DNA of 64,000 nucleotides from Papiliotrema nemorosa. Taxonomy: Eukaryota > Basidiomycota > Tremellomycetes > Tremellales > Rhynchogastremaceae. The DNA is taken from contig JASKOT010000007.1 in assembly GCA_032158125.1 (NCBI GenBank), positions 186,001 through 250,000 of the forward strand. The letters are read 5' to 3'. Below, in pieces: positions 12,144-23,711 of this stretch. How positions within the stretch are numbered: position 1 is the first letter of the stretch; each line of letters opens with the position of its first letter. Both the position numbers and the translations under genes were made by a program. The notes under the pieces are model-generated. The model was not told where the DNA came from. It worked only from the letters and a program-made list of their open reading frames with translations, and did no database searches.

Positions 12144-14614
12144 TCAATGGGCAAACGACATTCCTCTACCTTCAGCGACCCGCTCAAAGGGCAATGCCAG
12201 ACTGCACAAGGCAGTGAGCATGAAGACCCCTGCAGAGGCAAAGAGAGGCAAGGATGGCGATATGCTGAGCAGCATCCCTGCTGATATAGGTGCAGCGACC
12301 CCCGATCTGCACGGTTAGCAACAACACAAGTGATATCAAACCGCTTGAAACTGACAAACGACTCAAAGCGGCAGAAGTCCCGCATGCTGTGCCTCGTATT
12401 GACGTACCAAACGTTTCCGGCGTCATCCCGTCTGATATGAGCACCATCCCACTACTGAGAGGGGCCACATTTGCGATGCACTCACACAACACAGCATACA
12501 TGGCCGTCGCTGCCGCCGAGATGACCATCGAGCTGACAACCACCGCCCAATCTGCCGAAACCCTGATGAATGCAAAAGTCGAAAGCGAGGTCGCAGCAGT
12601 ACAAAGCGCCAAAGACTTCCGCCGGCCAAGCTTGGTCTGGATCATCCATGCGCCTACGATGGATCCAGGACATCCGGCCACTACACGTCAGCTCTTTGTA
12701 TTTGACATGTGGTTGAAAGCTGACAAGAATAGAGCACATATTCTTTCAGTGCAGCGCGGATGGCTTGGTCGCCTTCGCCTTGAGCTCTGCTTTCCAATAC
12801 AGCCGGCAACCATACATTGAACATGGTGTAACCTGAATATTAGTACACAGTCACAACGATCAGTGTGTAAAACTCACTGAAAGACATGGAGGCCCAGATG
12901 ATCCACATGAGCAATACTGTCCGCCTCCACTGCGGCACAAACAACTTGCTCAGCTGTTCCAACCACTGATACCACCACGCCAGAGGTCCCGCTCTTTTCC
13001 TCGGCAGTCCTACCACTCCACCTCGACTGATTCTCTCTCTACTCGATTGCCTCAACAATCCCGCTCGCGCCTCTTCCCCTCCGTGTCCATTCTGCTCTGA
13101 TTCGGCAAATGACTCGTCAAACTGATTCGGCAGTTCCAGTGCGGCCGGAGTTTCTGCGTAAAACGCAGATCCCGTTCGGACGGGATGAGGCCGTGTTGTA
13201 GGCGGTTGGCCCATCCCCACTGAATCGTACAACGTCCGAGGGGAATTTTCCCCCGTGTCTGTCGTATACCGGGGTAGAGGTGATCTTTCTCCATCTCCCG
13301 CCGGACTAGGCAAGGCTGAGTCTTTTTTGTCTTTCCCCTCGACCATTTCCGATGTTTCAGGACCCATAGACACGTCGTCGTGGTCGATATCGATGGAGTT
13401 GGCATTGTAATCTGCAATCGCACGGAGGACGACGACGGCTTCCTGTGTACGCCCTGTGGATACGAGATATCTGGGCGATTCGTGTAGTCTGAACAGTCCC
13501 CATCGAGCGAAAGAGCATAAAAGGTTCTACTGTTCAGCTATACGCTACGCAGTTGAGTGCACACTCACAAAGACACCGAGAACCAGCAAGACTTTCCTCC
13601 ATCCATCATTCTGTTTCCCCTCGATATCACATCCTTCATACTGCCTACAGCTCGCTCCAGGGAGAAACACAAACGAGACCACGGACGATAACACAGCTCC
13701 GAGGGAAAAGAAGACCGACAAGAGGGTCAGTAGGTACTGCTTCGAATGAGGCAGGTTCTCCAGAAACAGCGTTCCGTCAGTCGGCATTGACCCACTTTCA
13801 TCAGCATAGGTGTCAACTTGTTAGAGTGCTCACCCGACTGCGCTGCCTAGGAAGAACATCCATATACAGAGAACCAAGAACGAAGGGGAGAAGCTGGCCC
13901 CAATACCAAAGACAGCGGTGAGAAATAGTGTAGAGTTGAAAGGCAAAGCTCGACCTAACATGTCGGATACCGTACCCCATCCCACTGCGCCAATCATCAT
14001 CTTTCTCGTCAGCTCAAGAGCCCCTACAATCTCAAGAGGTTATGACCTACGCCGGCCATGGTCGAGGCAGATAGTAGTCCGACGACCTTTGAGCTCAGAT
14101 CGAAATGTATCTGAACCCGGGGTAGAATCACAGCTGGAGTATCAGTCGCAAGTGAATCAGACGAGGAGTTCAACGGACCTATACACTGCAATGCAGAATT
14201 ATCAGACATCCATCCGAATCCGCATAACGCCTAGAGAAATTCAGCTAGGACCTTCAGCAGCACGAGCAATCTTACCAGGAGCCTCCAGTGATATGCACCT
14301 CAAAATTCTTAGCCTTTGACAAAGGGCAAGTGCCAGGGGAACATACCGAAACCCAGCTTCTCCAACGTTTCTTCCAACCCTCTTTCTGCAGAGCCCCCAT
14401 CCGCGACTTCTTCCGCAGCTAACCTCTCTTCAAAGTCTCCATCCTCAACCTCGTCTTCATCTCCCTCCTCATCACCATGGCTAGTCCTACCAGAAACGGA
14501 CTCGTACCCAGAGACCCGCCTCGAATGGCCCGGAGCGAAAGAAGTCGACCGGGTTGGCCGAGGGAGAGAGTAAGCGTATGACGCTTGACGGGAAGGGGGA
14601 GGGGGAGGAAGCAT
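12144..14614 (-). CDS. MFS transporter, SV2-like/sugar-porter-like class
   Basis: The start is at ATG 14614. An N-terminal cytosolic tail carries a basic, Ser-rich part and then a strongly acidic run (residues about 45-75) before LEETLEKLGFG, the conserved entry to helix 1. Membrane segments include WMSDNSALQC...VILPRVQIHF, SSKVVGLLSASTMAG and GSMPTDGTLFLENLP, the last a hallmark of SV2-like fungal permeases. The central cytosolic loop (13373-12900) is long, polar and disordered. The C-terminal bundle contains TKLGRRKSLAL and ETFGTSIRGTACGTSAALSRL, ending after ERVAEGRGMSFAH. About 700 residues. The substrate is unknown; organic ions, sugars or phosphate are possible. Confidence 0.82.
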
Positions 14615-14955
14615 GGTTTGTTTGTGTGTGCTACCTTGTCATTCGTTATAATTTTGAGTCAACAGCAAGACTTCCGGCACAAAGGATGTTGCAAGGTAAA
14701 AAGGTCGATATGGACATGTGCTCAAAAACAATCAGGTTACGTCGCATCGACCTCCACTTCACCGCCAGTCAACCGCGTTCCCTCGAGCGCATCACCCATT
14801 TCTCTGCGCCTTCGCAAGTTACCAGATCGCCGAGACGCAACAATGAGGGAATGGGGTATCAATACATGTATGCTCGTGAAAATGTGTCTCATGGTTCGTA
14901 AACTCCCACTCGTCTGTCTAGTTGTCCGAGGGGACCGTGCGGATATCTCTTCCAT
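14615..14955. promoter_or_regulatory. Intergenic region upstream of the MFS transporter
   Basis: This 0.34-kb gap holds the promoter of the MFS gene and the 3' end of the E2 gene, both on the minus strand. I see no other feature. Confidence 0.45.
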
Positions 14956-15972
14956 CTATTCGTACGCCTCTTCCGCGGATTTTCTCGCCAGACGTTTCAC
15001 CTTCTTCTTGTACGCTAGATATGAGTTAAGCATTGCGATTAGGCCGAATAACTCACATGCAAAATCTTCTCGGACCTCTTTCGCCGCATCTACGTTTGCT
15101 GGGGAGTTCAGGTCAGGAACATCGGCTGAAAGGAGGGAGATGACAGAGATGAGCTGTGAGTCAGTTCTGTTAAGCCGTCAGGTACGTGACCACTGACAAC
15201 ACTTTCGACCGTGTGTACGGGTAGCCACCGCTCTCCTGCATCCTCATATCCCCACTCGTCGTCTCCTGGTTTGTGCTGTGACATTAGCCACGAATATAAA
15301 CGGGTATCGACATACCAAAATCGATACACAGACCTCTCCCTTCTTATCACTAGAGTTGTACACATTTGGGTGCCACATGTCCGAATCGAAGACCATCTTT
15401 GGAGGCATCAGGGGGAAGTCCTGCATATCAGAACACCTTCATTCAAGGCGGATATGGCTCACTTCGGGAAATATCAGCCGAGCTTTCAAAATGGCACCCT
15501 CATATAGCGTGTCAACTGGTCTGTAGGGTCAGCACAACTCGCCTCCTCCGCAGGCTCGACCGGGAGACCAAAAGGGTAGGAGTCACGGGATGCGAATTTG
15601 GCACTGAAGGGGGAGGCAAATGCAGGCAAGACATACCCCATGATGACAATCTGCCATTCCAACATGTTCTCGTCGTCTACCAGCCCCGCGCTGAAGCCAT
15701 CCACTGGGTTCTTTTGTAAGTCTGCACAAGGATCTGTCAGCATCCTTTCATAGAATAGACGGTTCGGGGAGATAAGGGGAAAGGAGATGAAATGTGACTG
15801 CGAGCATTGGGTGGCTTTAGGACTCTTCTGACTCACCCATGAGCTGTTTGCGGAGGATCAAGCTGGAGTGGGCGGTACTGGACATGGGGGTGGAGGGTTT
15901 AGAAGAGCTAGGACGTGAGGAAGGGTAGGCGTCTTGACGAGTGGCATTCGATGTGGATCGCTGTGGCGGCAT
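14956..15972 (-). CDS. Ubiquitin-conjugating enzyme E2, UBE2G1 type
   Basis: This is an E2 that carries ubiquitin on a Cys and, with RING E3s, builds chains on ER-associated degradation or related substrates. Exons give a 35-residue Ser-rich N-terminal extension, then SSLILRKQLM, LQKNPVDGFSAGL, the HPN motif in DMWHPNVY, the active-site Cys in GEVCVSIL, and the acidic loop HKPGDDEWGYEDAGERWLP followed by HTVES. The acidic loop after the Cys and the end SPANVDAAKE...ARKSAEEAYE match UBE2G1 closely. Between HPNV and the Cys there are about four more residues (NSSDKK) than usual. It is divergent from PDA1. Confidence 0.9.
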
Positions 15973-16342
15973 GGTGAGAGAAGGGTCGGCGTCAGTGATG
16001 GTCGGGAGCGAGATTGCAAAGGTGAGGTTGAGCAAGAAGGTTGATCGAGTGGAAGGAGGGGAATGCAGCGAGAGGTCGGATAGGAACATCCCGTATGATC
16101 GGCGAGGACCGAAGAGGTTGACTGTGGTGGGTGGCGGGTGGCGAATATATGATGACGTGTCATGGTTTTGGTTTTGTTCCGTTATCAAAACCCACGCCCA
16201 ATTTGCCCCCACTGCGGCAGTCGAGACTCCGACTTCCGTCGAAGCACACCAAGGGAGGGTCGGGCACAAAGTTGAGCATTTCCATAGCATACCCCTCTCT
16301 CCTCCTCTTCACACCTCCTCGTCTACCCTCCTTCCCCTCATC
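15973..16342. promoter_or_regulatory. Bidirectional promoter region of the E2 gene and PDA1
   Basis: This 370-bp region separates the two start codons. The part just before PDA1 is pyrimidine-rich (TCTCTCCTCCTCTTC near 16290-16330 on the plus strand), as is common at highly expressed yeast genes. No uORF stands out. Confidence 0.5.
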
Positions 16343-17951
16343 ATGTCTTTCGCTCTTCGTCTCCGAGCGGCTAGGGGAGTTGCATCGGTGCGTCGTTTTT
16401 CGCTTGGGGAAGGGAGGATTCCGGGTGCAAGAGCTAACTCGATAGCGACCTCTGCGATCAACCCTGCCTGCTGTCCGATACCTCCAAACGGATGCCGACA
16501 AGTCGGAGCCTTTGTCCGATCTCCCTTCTTCAGGATCAGAAACAGTGGGTTTATCATCCCACTTACTGCGGTTGTCTTTCAAACGCGACTGGAAGATTTC
16601 AAAACAGAGAGACGTGACTGATATCACTAGTTCAAAGTCCGATTACATCCCGATTCTTTCCACTCTTACCGATGTGATGCTCCACCTACCGAGGTCGAGG
16701 TGACCAAGGATGGTCTGGTCGATCTCTACCAAAAGATGGTATGTTTGGCGTGTGCTCTGAAATCGAGAGACTAAACATGTAGTTCACTATGCGACGAATG
16801 GAACAAGCCGCCGATGCTTTGTACAAGCAGAAATTGATTCGAGGTTTCTGTCATTTGGCAATTGGACAAGAGGCCGTTTCGGTCGGTATGGAGGCTGCTA
16901 TCGATGGAGATGATCGAGTCATCACTTCATACCGATGTCACACTTTCGCCGTCTTGCGAGGTGGAACCATCAAGGGTGTTTTGGCAGAGCTCATGGGTGA
17001 GTCGAGTCTCGCGGCCATCGCGTGGAGAACTGCTAACGGGCAGGACGAGTTGATGGAATGTCATTTGGAAAGGGAGGATCCATGCACATCTTCACTCCTT
17101 CTTTCTTCGGTGGAAACGGTATTGTCGGTGCTCAAGTCCCCGTCGGTGCTGGTATCGCCCTCGCCCAAAAGTACCTGAAGAAGAAGACTGTCACTTTCGC
17201 TCTGTACGGTGACGGTGCTTCGAACCAGGGTCAAGTCTTTGAGGCGTACAACATGGTGAGCTCGATCATTCCAATACCCTTTCCAACCAGACTAATTTTC
17301 GTAGGCCAAGCTCTGGAACCTGCCTTGTGTCTTCGTCTGTGAGAACAACAAGTACGGTATGGGTACCTCGGCCGAGCGATCGTCGATGAACACTGCTTTC
17401 TTCACTCGAGGTGACCAGATCCCCGGTCTCCAAGTCAACGCTATGGATGTCTTGGCCGTCAAGAAGGCTTGCGAGTGGGCCAAGGAGTGGACAACTTCCG
17501 GCAAGGGTCCCTTGGTTATGGAGATGGTTACCTACCGATACGGAGGACACTCGTGAGTCTCCCGCGTTTAGGTGATCGAGCAATGCTCATGTCACAGTAT
17601 GTCTGACCCAGGAACGACTTACCGAACCCGAGACGAGGTCCAGGAGATGCGATCAAAGAACGATGTCATTGCTGGATTGAAGAAGTACATTCTTGAGTGG
17701 GGAGTAGCAGAGGAGTCGGCCTTGAAAGCCATCGATGCCGCTGCCAAGAAGGAGGTCGATGCTGCCGTTGAGGAGGCCAAGAAGAGCCCCTTCCCGGATC
17801 TCAAGGAGTTCTGGACCGACATCTACGTGAGTTCTGCAAAACCCCTTTCGGACAAGCGCTGATAATCTTGCAGTACAAGGGTACCGAGCCACCTTTCATG
17901 CGAGGACGAGAGAAGGAGGAGGTTCACCATTACCAACAAGCGAGCGCTTAA
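16343..17951 (+). CDS. PDA1: Pyruvate dehydrogenase E1 alpha subunit, mitochondrial
   Basis: The protein decarboxylates pyruvate with thiamine diphosphate as the alpha chain of the E1 heterotetramer in the mitochondrial matrix. About seven exons give roughly 410 residues. The first exon encodes an Arg-rich, acid-free leader ([15 protein letters not shown]), a mitochondrial import signal. Then come [52 protein letters not shown], the TPP-binding [17 protein letters not shown]...CENN and the regulatory serine loop RYGGHSMSDPG. All catalytic blocks are intact. Splice donors are mostly GTGAGT or GTATGT. Confidence 0.96.
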
Positions 17952-18510
17952 GTGGACTAGGGTTTCTCGTGTCGTCTCATCTGGGTTAAGCAGCGCGAGA
18001 GGACGACTTGATGCATCTGAATAACCTCACGCTTCCCGCTTGATTGCTTGCTACTTTTTTGCTTGCACGTGCAATCGCGATTGAGCGACGAAGACTTGAT
18101 GATTCTCCAGAAGCCCGTAAGCCATGTGAGGGCACCAAGCCATCGGATCTGCCCGATTGGAGGCCAGCACGGCCCGGTGTCGAGCGATCAACTATACCCA
18201 TTCAATCTTTCAAGCGTATTCAGTAACGGCCTCTGTCTCTTCGCAGTTTATACATATTCCAAGTTCCGCAAAGACTTCCTCGAAGTAGTTTAGACCCTAA
18301 GATCTGGACGGAGCGGTAACGAAGACCCCTGTTCAGCTCAAAAACAGTACCTCTGACGCGACCTGAGCTCTAATCCTGCCCACTATCATATCGCATCAAG
18401 GTGAGCACACTCCGTGCCAGAGAGCCTCATGACTGATCTCAGTAGAGAGAGATCCGCTGCTCGGCGGCTTGGTAGATCCGTCTGGAGAGGAGGACCGAAA
18501 GACGTCGAGA
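17952..18510. promoter_or_regulatory. Intergenic region between PDA1 and an MFS gene
   Basis: This 0.56-kb region holds the PDA1 3' end and the promoter of the next plus-strand gene. There is an ATG upstream at 18431, but its frame stops after 36 codons, so I placed the MFS start at 18511. Confidence 0.45.
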
Positions 18511-20653
18511 ATGTCGACATTGGGATCGATAAGACGTAATTGGGAAACGGACGATACGAGGCGTACCATCTCTCTCGTCTTTGCCATATTCTGTGCTTTA
18601 GCCAGGTGAGGCTATGTGTCTTTTGTGTGTTCGAAAAGCTAACGAGTAGTGGTTCCAACTATGTGAGTGGCCTGACTCTCGCGAGAAGGCATGACAATTG
18701 CTCATGAGACAGGGATATTCGGGTCGGTAGACTCTTTGGCGTGAAAACGTTCGCTGACGACTAGCCTACGCCCCACAATTGGCAGGCCAGCTGCATTTGT
18801 CGTCTACGCAAGTGAATATAGTAGGAACGGCGGGCAATCTGGGAATGTATCTCACTGGTCCAGTGTATGTCGGATCAGCTATATCCACCGCAGCAGCATT
18901 GAGCTGATCATAGCTGGGGCAAGATGATTGATCATCGCGGACAGAGAGTGTACGGAGATACCACGCAGGGGTCAATTTTGAGCTGACTCTCAGACCGCTT
19001 CTTCTGGCGAGCATAATGTGTTTTGTCGGGTACGCCATAGTTCACGCTTTCTACACGCTGGCCATACCCATCCGAGCCCATCCTACAGAGAACGAGCCCG
19101 CCTCTCAATTCGGTCTCGCGCTGTTATGTCTCGCCATGTTCTTCACGGGCTCAGGGGGCTCAGCAGGACTGGCAGCAGCGATAAATGCCACGGCAAAATC
19201 ATTCTCCGACAAGACCAGGGCGTCAATGACTGGTGCTGTTCTAGCCGGATTCGGTCTGAGCGCCTTTACATTCAGCACACTGGGTCATTTGTTGTTTGGC
19301 GCGGATGCAGCGGGACTTTTGCTGCTCTTGACGTTTGGTACGGGCATGCCCTTGTTTGCGGGAAGCTTCCTCGTTCGACCAGTCCCACCCCGCTCTCAAA
19401 TCGGGTACGAACCGATTTTGGACGCTACAGAGGATCTCATCGATGAGTCGCCGGATGTAGAGGATGTCAACGGAGATCGGATATCTCACATTCGCTCGAC
19501 AAGCCTCGAGCTGACTCGATCCAATTCGCCCGCACCTCGAGGTCGGCATGTTCATTTCAACCAGAATGCAGGAGGGTCGTCCACAAAACACGCTCGAAAT
19601 TCGTCTGTCGGCTCGATTTCACCTATGAATCTATCGTTTACTCCGTTGGATTTGATTCGATCGTTAGACTTTTGGTTGTTGTTCGCTGTACTGGCTGTAC
19701 TTTGCGGTACAGGTTTAATGTACATCAACAATGCAGGGACGATCGCGTTGGCTTTAGGCAGGGAGGGAAGATTGGATTACGATAAGAAGCGGGTTAGCGC
19801 TTGGCAAGCGAAACAAGTAGCTCTAGTCAGTATCTGGAACTGCCTAGGTAGGATCTTGGGTGGTGAGTACGGCTTCTTATTGCCATTCGATGAGCTAAAC
19901 TCTACAGGAATGGCTTCCGATTTCTGCAAGACTCGTTACAAGGTGCAAAGGGTAAGCCGAACTTTCACTTGCTTCAGTGACGCTGATGAGTGCAGATATG
20001 GTTTTTGCCCGTGATCGGTTTAGGCTTTATCATTTCGCAAGTTGCGGGAACCGATACGACCGATGTGAAGCATTTATGGATTGTATCGACGGTTCTGGGT
20101 GTATCATACGGGAGCTTGTTCAACATCATGCCCATGTTGATCCTGGAGTATTTCGGAATGAGTAAGTCTTACGTGAATGCCTCTGTGTGCACGAATAAGC
20201 GCTGATCAGTGATAGCTCATTTCAGTCAGGTACAACATACGTTTCCTCATACGACAAACTCAGCTGATGTAGACAGAACTGGGGCTGGACAGCAGTGGCT
20301 CCTGTCCTTGGCGGAAACGTTTTCAACCTCTTGTTTGGGAGGATATACGATTCCAACACGGTCAGTTTGCAACTGATGCTCGCCTCACACTCACTCATGA
20401 TCAGATTGGACGGACGATTGAACCGAATGTCGAGGCGAAGGCAGTCCTCCCAGAGCTAGATGCGAGATCGATGATCGCCCTGTTCAAACGAGCAGGGAGC
20501 GGTGTGCCCGATGATGCAGACCACGACTGTCTCATCGGGACACAATGCTACGCTACAGCATTCAAGACGTCGACCATGTCGTGCTTGATAGCTTTCGGTC
20601 TGAGCGTTTACGCGGGGTTCAGAAGGGAACGCGCGAAACGAGCGAGATTGTGA
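18511..20653 (+). CDS. MFS transporter, nodulin/Mch1-like
   Basis: About ten exons give roughly 570 residues with 12 predicted helices. The start at ATG 18511 gives MSTLGSIRRNWETDDTRRT before helix 1 (ISLVFAIFCALASGSNYGYS). Splicing then yields AYAPQLAGQLHLSSTQVN, typical of Mch1/nodulin-like MFS proteins, and the GKMIDHRGQR loop after helix 3. The central cytosolic loop (19400-19620) is long, acidic then Ser-rich. The C-terminus contains a Cys-bearing loop (DHDCLIGTQCYATAF) before the last helix. Small early introns were needed to keep phase, including one at a GTACGG donor. Known relatives are monocarboxylate-transporter-like proteins without clear substrates. Confidence 0.8.
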
Positions 20654-20952
20654 GACGAGGCGTGTCGATTGAGGCTAATGATCCAGGCAAGGAGAAATCC
20701 TCGGGTAGAGGTGTTTAGAGAATGCTAGATGGCATAGAGACGTTGATTGATAGACTGCTCGAATTGTATATGCATTTTGGGTAGATCGATTTACTGACAT
20801 TGGTTGTTGTTTACGAGTACTGAGAAGTTGACAAATTGCGTTATAGACACTGATATTGATAGATTCCCTTTCAACGATTGTTACAACAGATGGTTCATTC
20901 GTCCTGCACACAACCCATACCCTAGGCTCACCTGTCCGTTGATTGTTTCACA

Positions 20953-22056
20953 TCACCATCCGTCTCGCTCCCTCTGCGATTCCATATCGACGTCCTCGTC
21001 CGGTTGAGATCCCACCTGAGGACTGGCCGCTGATCCCCACAAGAAAGCCGAGTCGGGATCTCTAGGATACACTTCCGTGGCTACTCCAACGTGTCCACCT
21101 CCATTCATTCCCTGTGCTCCGTTGGCCTTGCTGCGCGACATGGAACTAGCCATACCCGCCATACCCAAGTGTGCGGTGGGTGGAGGGTAGACATCCGGTA
21201 CTGCCCTCAAAACCAATATCCCCATCCCTCTCTGCCCCGCCGGCACCTTCATCCCTACATTCGGCACGGGTATCATAGGTGGTAAAGGTGTAGAAGAGGA
21301 TGGAGGGGAAGAAGTAGTCCAATTTGGGGCGACGGGTAAAGCGGGTCGATTGTGGAGTACAGCAACATGAGGCGCTAATCGTGGATCGTTAAAGGTCGCA
21401 TGTCGTGAACGTCCCACTCCACCTTGAGTCTGAGGTTGATACGATCTCGAGCTGGATGTTTGGCCGGGAGGAGTAGGGCTGGATTCAGGAGGAGGAGAAT
21501 GGGTAGGAGTACGGGTCGAGGAGGTAGGAAACATGGAAGATTTCTCTTCTCTCCTTGAGAAACCATTGACTCCGCTCGGCGATGCTGTATGATGTGCCGC
21601 CATGGCGTATCGCGGTAGATGATCCGGATGTTCATGTGGGACAGTACAAGCTGATTCAGGTGTCGCTTGATACATACATGTTTTGCTGAAAATGCTCTGA
21701 GCCGGAGGTGGTGCCGAATTCGTGTTTCCGTTCCCATTCCCATTTTCCGAACGGCCTACGATAGGTGCCTCCTTGAAAGAACGATTGGAATTTATCACCT
21801 TGGAAGGCAGTGGTGGGGGCGGCATTGCGATTCCGTCTGAGACTTCCCCAGGGAAAATGGGTCGTGGTGTGGTGGGTCTTGATCGGCTATTTGAGATATA
21901 TACCGGTTCGGGCCAGCCAGACAAGGCTACCATGTATGGCGCAGGGGCTCGCATGGGAACCGAGGATGAGGATGCCATGGAGGTAGGTGAGGATATAACA
22001 GGAGAAGATTGCATAGGGAATGAAGTAGGAGGAGGGGATGTTTGAATGATCGGCAT
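20953..22056 (-). CDS. Hypothetical Ser/Pro-rich protein
   Basis: A single open frame of 368 codons starts at ATG 22056 (MPIIQTSPPPTSFPM). The frame stays open upstream without another ATG, so an extra 5' exon is possible. The protein is low-complexity: Pro- and Ser-rich clusters, a short Asn-Gly run (NGNGNGN) and few charged residues until the end, DPDSAFLWGSAASP...DEDVDMESQRERDGW. It has no signal peptide or membrane helix. I do not recognise a family. Long openness without introns and absence of in-frame stops support coding. Confidence 0.6.
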   Translation of the reverse strand: MPIIQTSPPPTSFPMQSSPVISSPTSMASSSSVPMRAPAPYMVALSGWPEPVYISNSRSRPTTPRPIFPGEVSDGIAMPPPPLPSKVINSNRSFKEAPIVGRSENGNGNGNTNSAPPPAQSIFSKTCMYQATPESACTVPHEHPDHLPRYAMAAHHTASPSGVNGFSRREEKSSMFPTSSTRTPTHSPPPESSPTPPGQTSSSRSYQPQTQGGVGRSRHATFNDPRLAPHVAVLHNRPALPVAPNWTTSSPPSSSTPLPPMIPVPNVGMKVPAGQRGMGILVLRAVPDVYPPPTAHLGMAGMASSMSRSKANGAQGMNGGGHVGVATEVYPRDPDSAFLWGSAASPQVGSQPDEDVDMESQRERDGW

Positions 22057-22393
22057 GATACGAGGCGAGGGAAATTTTAGCGGGGAAAAGGCGAGTCCGA
22101 GCGGTCGAGCAGGGTGTTTCGACTTTGTTCTCGTCGAGGTCACAATCGAAGCTCAGACGGCAAGCTGAGACCTCTGAGCTGCTGTCGACCCTTGCAGCTC
22201 AGCCTGATACAAGGAATTATCTGGTGTGAATGGGATAGGAGGATCAGAGTGCAAGTCTGTCATCGAAAAGGCCCCCCCAAAAGCCCGGTAAGGGTGGGAC
22301 GATTTACCCGAAGAGACTGATCATTCCGACAGAGTGCGCATAACCGATCACCGAGCAATTAGGATGCTATTCTCGTATTGGCAAACCCTCTCG
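22057..22393. promoter_or_regulatory. Divergent intergenic region
   Basis: The region lies between the Ser/Pro-rich gene (-) and the first orphan gene of the cluster (+). A C7 tract followed by AAAAGCCC occurs near 22271. I see nothing else. Confidence 0.4.
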
Positions 22394-23027
22394 ATGATGA
22401 TCAGCCAGCTAATGAGTAACCCCCCCATCAGACTTCGGTCGAGTGGCTGTCAGGAAGCACGAACGGAAAACAAGCCATGCCTCCAGTGACTAACCAACCC
22501 TTGTCTTCACAGCGGAGTTACTTCGCCTGAACACCCTCGGGTATATCCCTTTCCCGTCTGATCTCACGCCCTCCACTCGCACCGTACACCAAATGCATCG
22601 TGCCTTTCTTCGACAGCTGGACCCCCGCTCACGCCTCAATCAGAATTCCTCATCGTCCTTTCAGCCACCAACACCACACACCGAAGCATTGGGGGATCAG
22701 TGGGCGCTCGAAGACCCGAGGATCACAAGAAACCTCACAATGTATCTCGATAGGACAACTTCGTGGACGACCTATATAGAGAACTTCCTCGCCCTGGCAC
22801 GGCCATACTCCGCAAATTCAAGTGCTTCACAGCTTTGTAAATGATGCTGGGTCGCGTAATTCTTACAAGCCAAAACAGATACCCCGACCCGATGTGCAGA
22901 TGATCTGATATACAGCTACAGCAAGTTCCACATGTTGAACGAGATCGGCGAGGTGAGTTGTCGAGCAAGCTGTATGGCAGATGATACATAGGTGCCCTTT
23001 GAGCGGGCCTTGCGGAGTCCTGAGTGA
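22394..23027 (+). CDS. Orphan protein A of the 22-27 kb cluster (spliced, about 151 aa)
   Basis: Four exons join in phase: 22394-22415, 22513-22836, 22879-22952 and 22992-23027, totalling 456 nt including the stop. The first intron has donor GTAACC, a perfect CTAAC branch site and a CACAG acceptor; the others have GTAAAT and GTGAGT donors. The protein starts MMISQLMTELLRLNTLGY, continues IPFPSDLTPSTRTVHQMH, has a Ser/Pro-rich middle and ends NEIGEVPFERALRSPE. It is mostly helical-looking, with no signal peptide or membrane segment. An alternative last splice (donor GTGAGA just after 23020) would change only the end. I do not recognise a family. Confidence 0.5.
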
Positions 23028-23711
23028 GACACAGAACCTCATCCTCCTCCTCTACGGCAAGCAGCTTCCACTTACACAACAGGAACCAAGTGTGCTCTTG
23101 GTACTGACGGGTTTGATCGGGCTTTCACCCTCGACGAGACCTTGGGCATGTAGAGAGCTAAGAAAAAACGTGTCGTGCCTGCAGAAACTATAAAACTGAC
23201 AGATTTTGTCTTGTCCAGTCGAGTGGGACGAAAACCGAGAACTTGCCAGAAAAAAAAAAACAATTATCGAAGCGGAGTTGCCGATTGGAAATCTTAAAGG
23301 AGATGGCTCACGGCAGGAGCTGAGGATGATTTGGTCGGAAGTGGCTTAATGCTCGTCTGCGTAGAAAGAAGGGAAATGATCTTCCAAATGTGGTTTCGCG
23401 GTTGACATGTATGAGCGGCCAGGTGAAGTATTCAATCACCTTGCATTTCCATTTTCGAGTTCACCCGTACCGGATAGCGTTTCATGCGTTCGAGGATCGG
23501 TTCGATTCTGCACTCTTCCTATGTGCGATTCTCCCTCGACGACTGCTTCCCGACACAAAGGGTGACTCCACCTCGCATGTCCCGAGCGTTGCGTGATAGG
23601 TATATATTGAATCGCCGGCGACGTTTACGTCCGACTATCTTGGGGTACCCACTTCTCTGCAGGTATCGACAGCTCTGACTACAGATCATACAGACAATAA
23701 CACCCACAATC
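23028..23711. other. Intergenic region within the orphan cluster
   Basis: This 0.68-kb region contains an A10 run near 23250 and an AT-rich, gene-free stretch. A short open frame at 22981-23193 overlaps orphan A and lacks its own splice signals. The promoter of orphan B must lie here. Confidence 0.4.

Noticed and set aside
22057..22143. Start of the Ser/Pro-rich protein at 22143
   Set aside because: That codon is GTG, not ATG; the first ATG in frame is at 22056.
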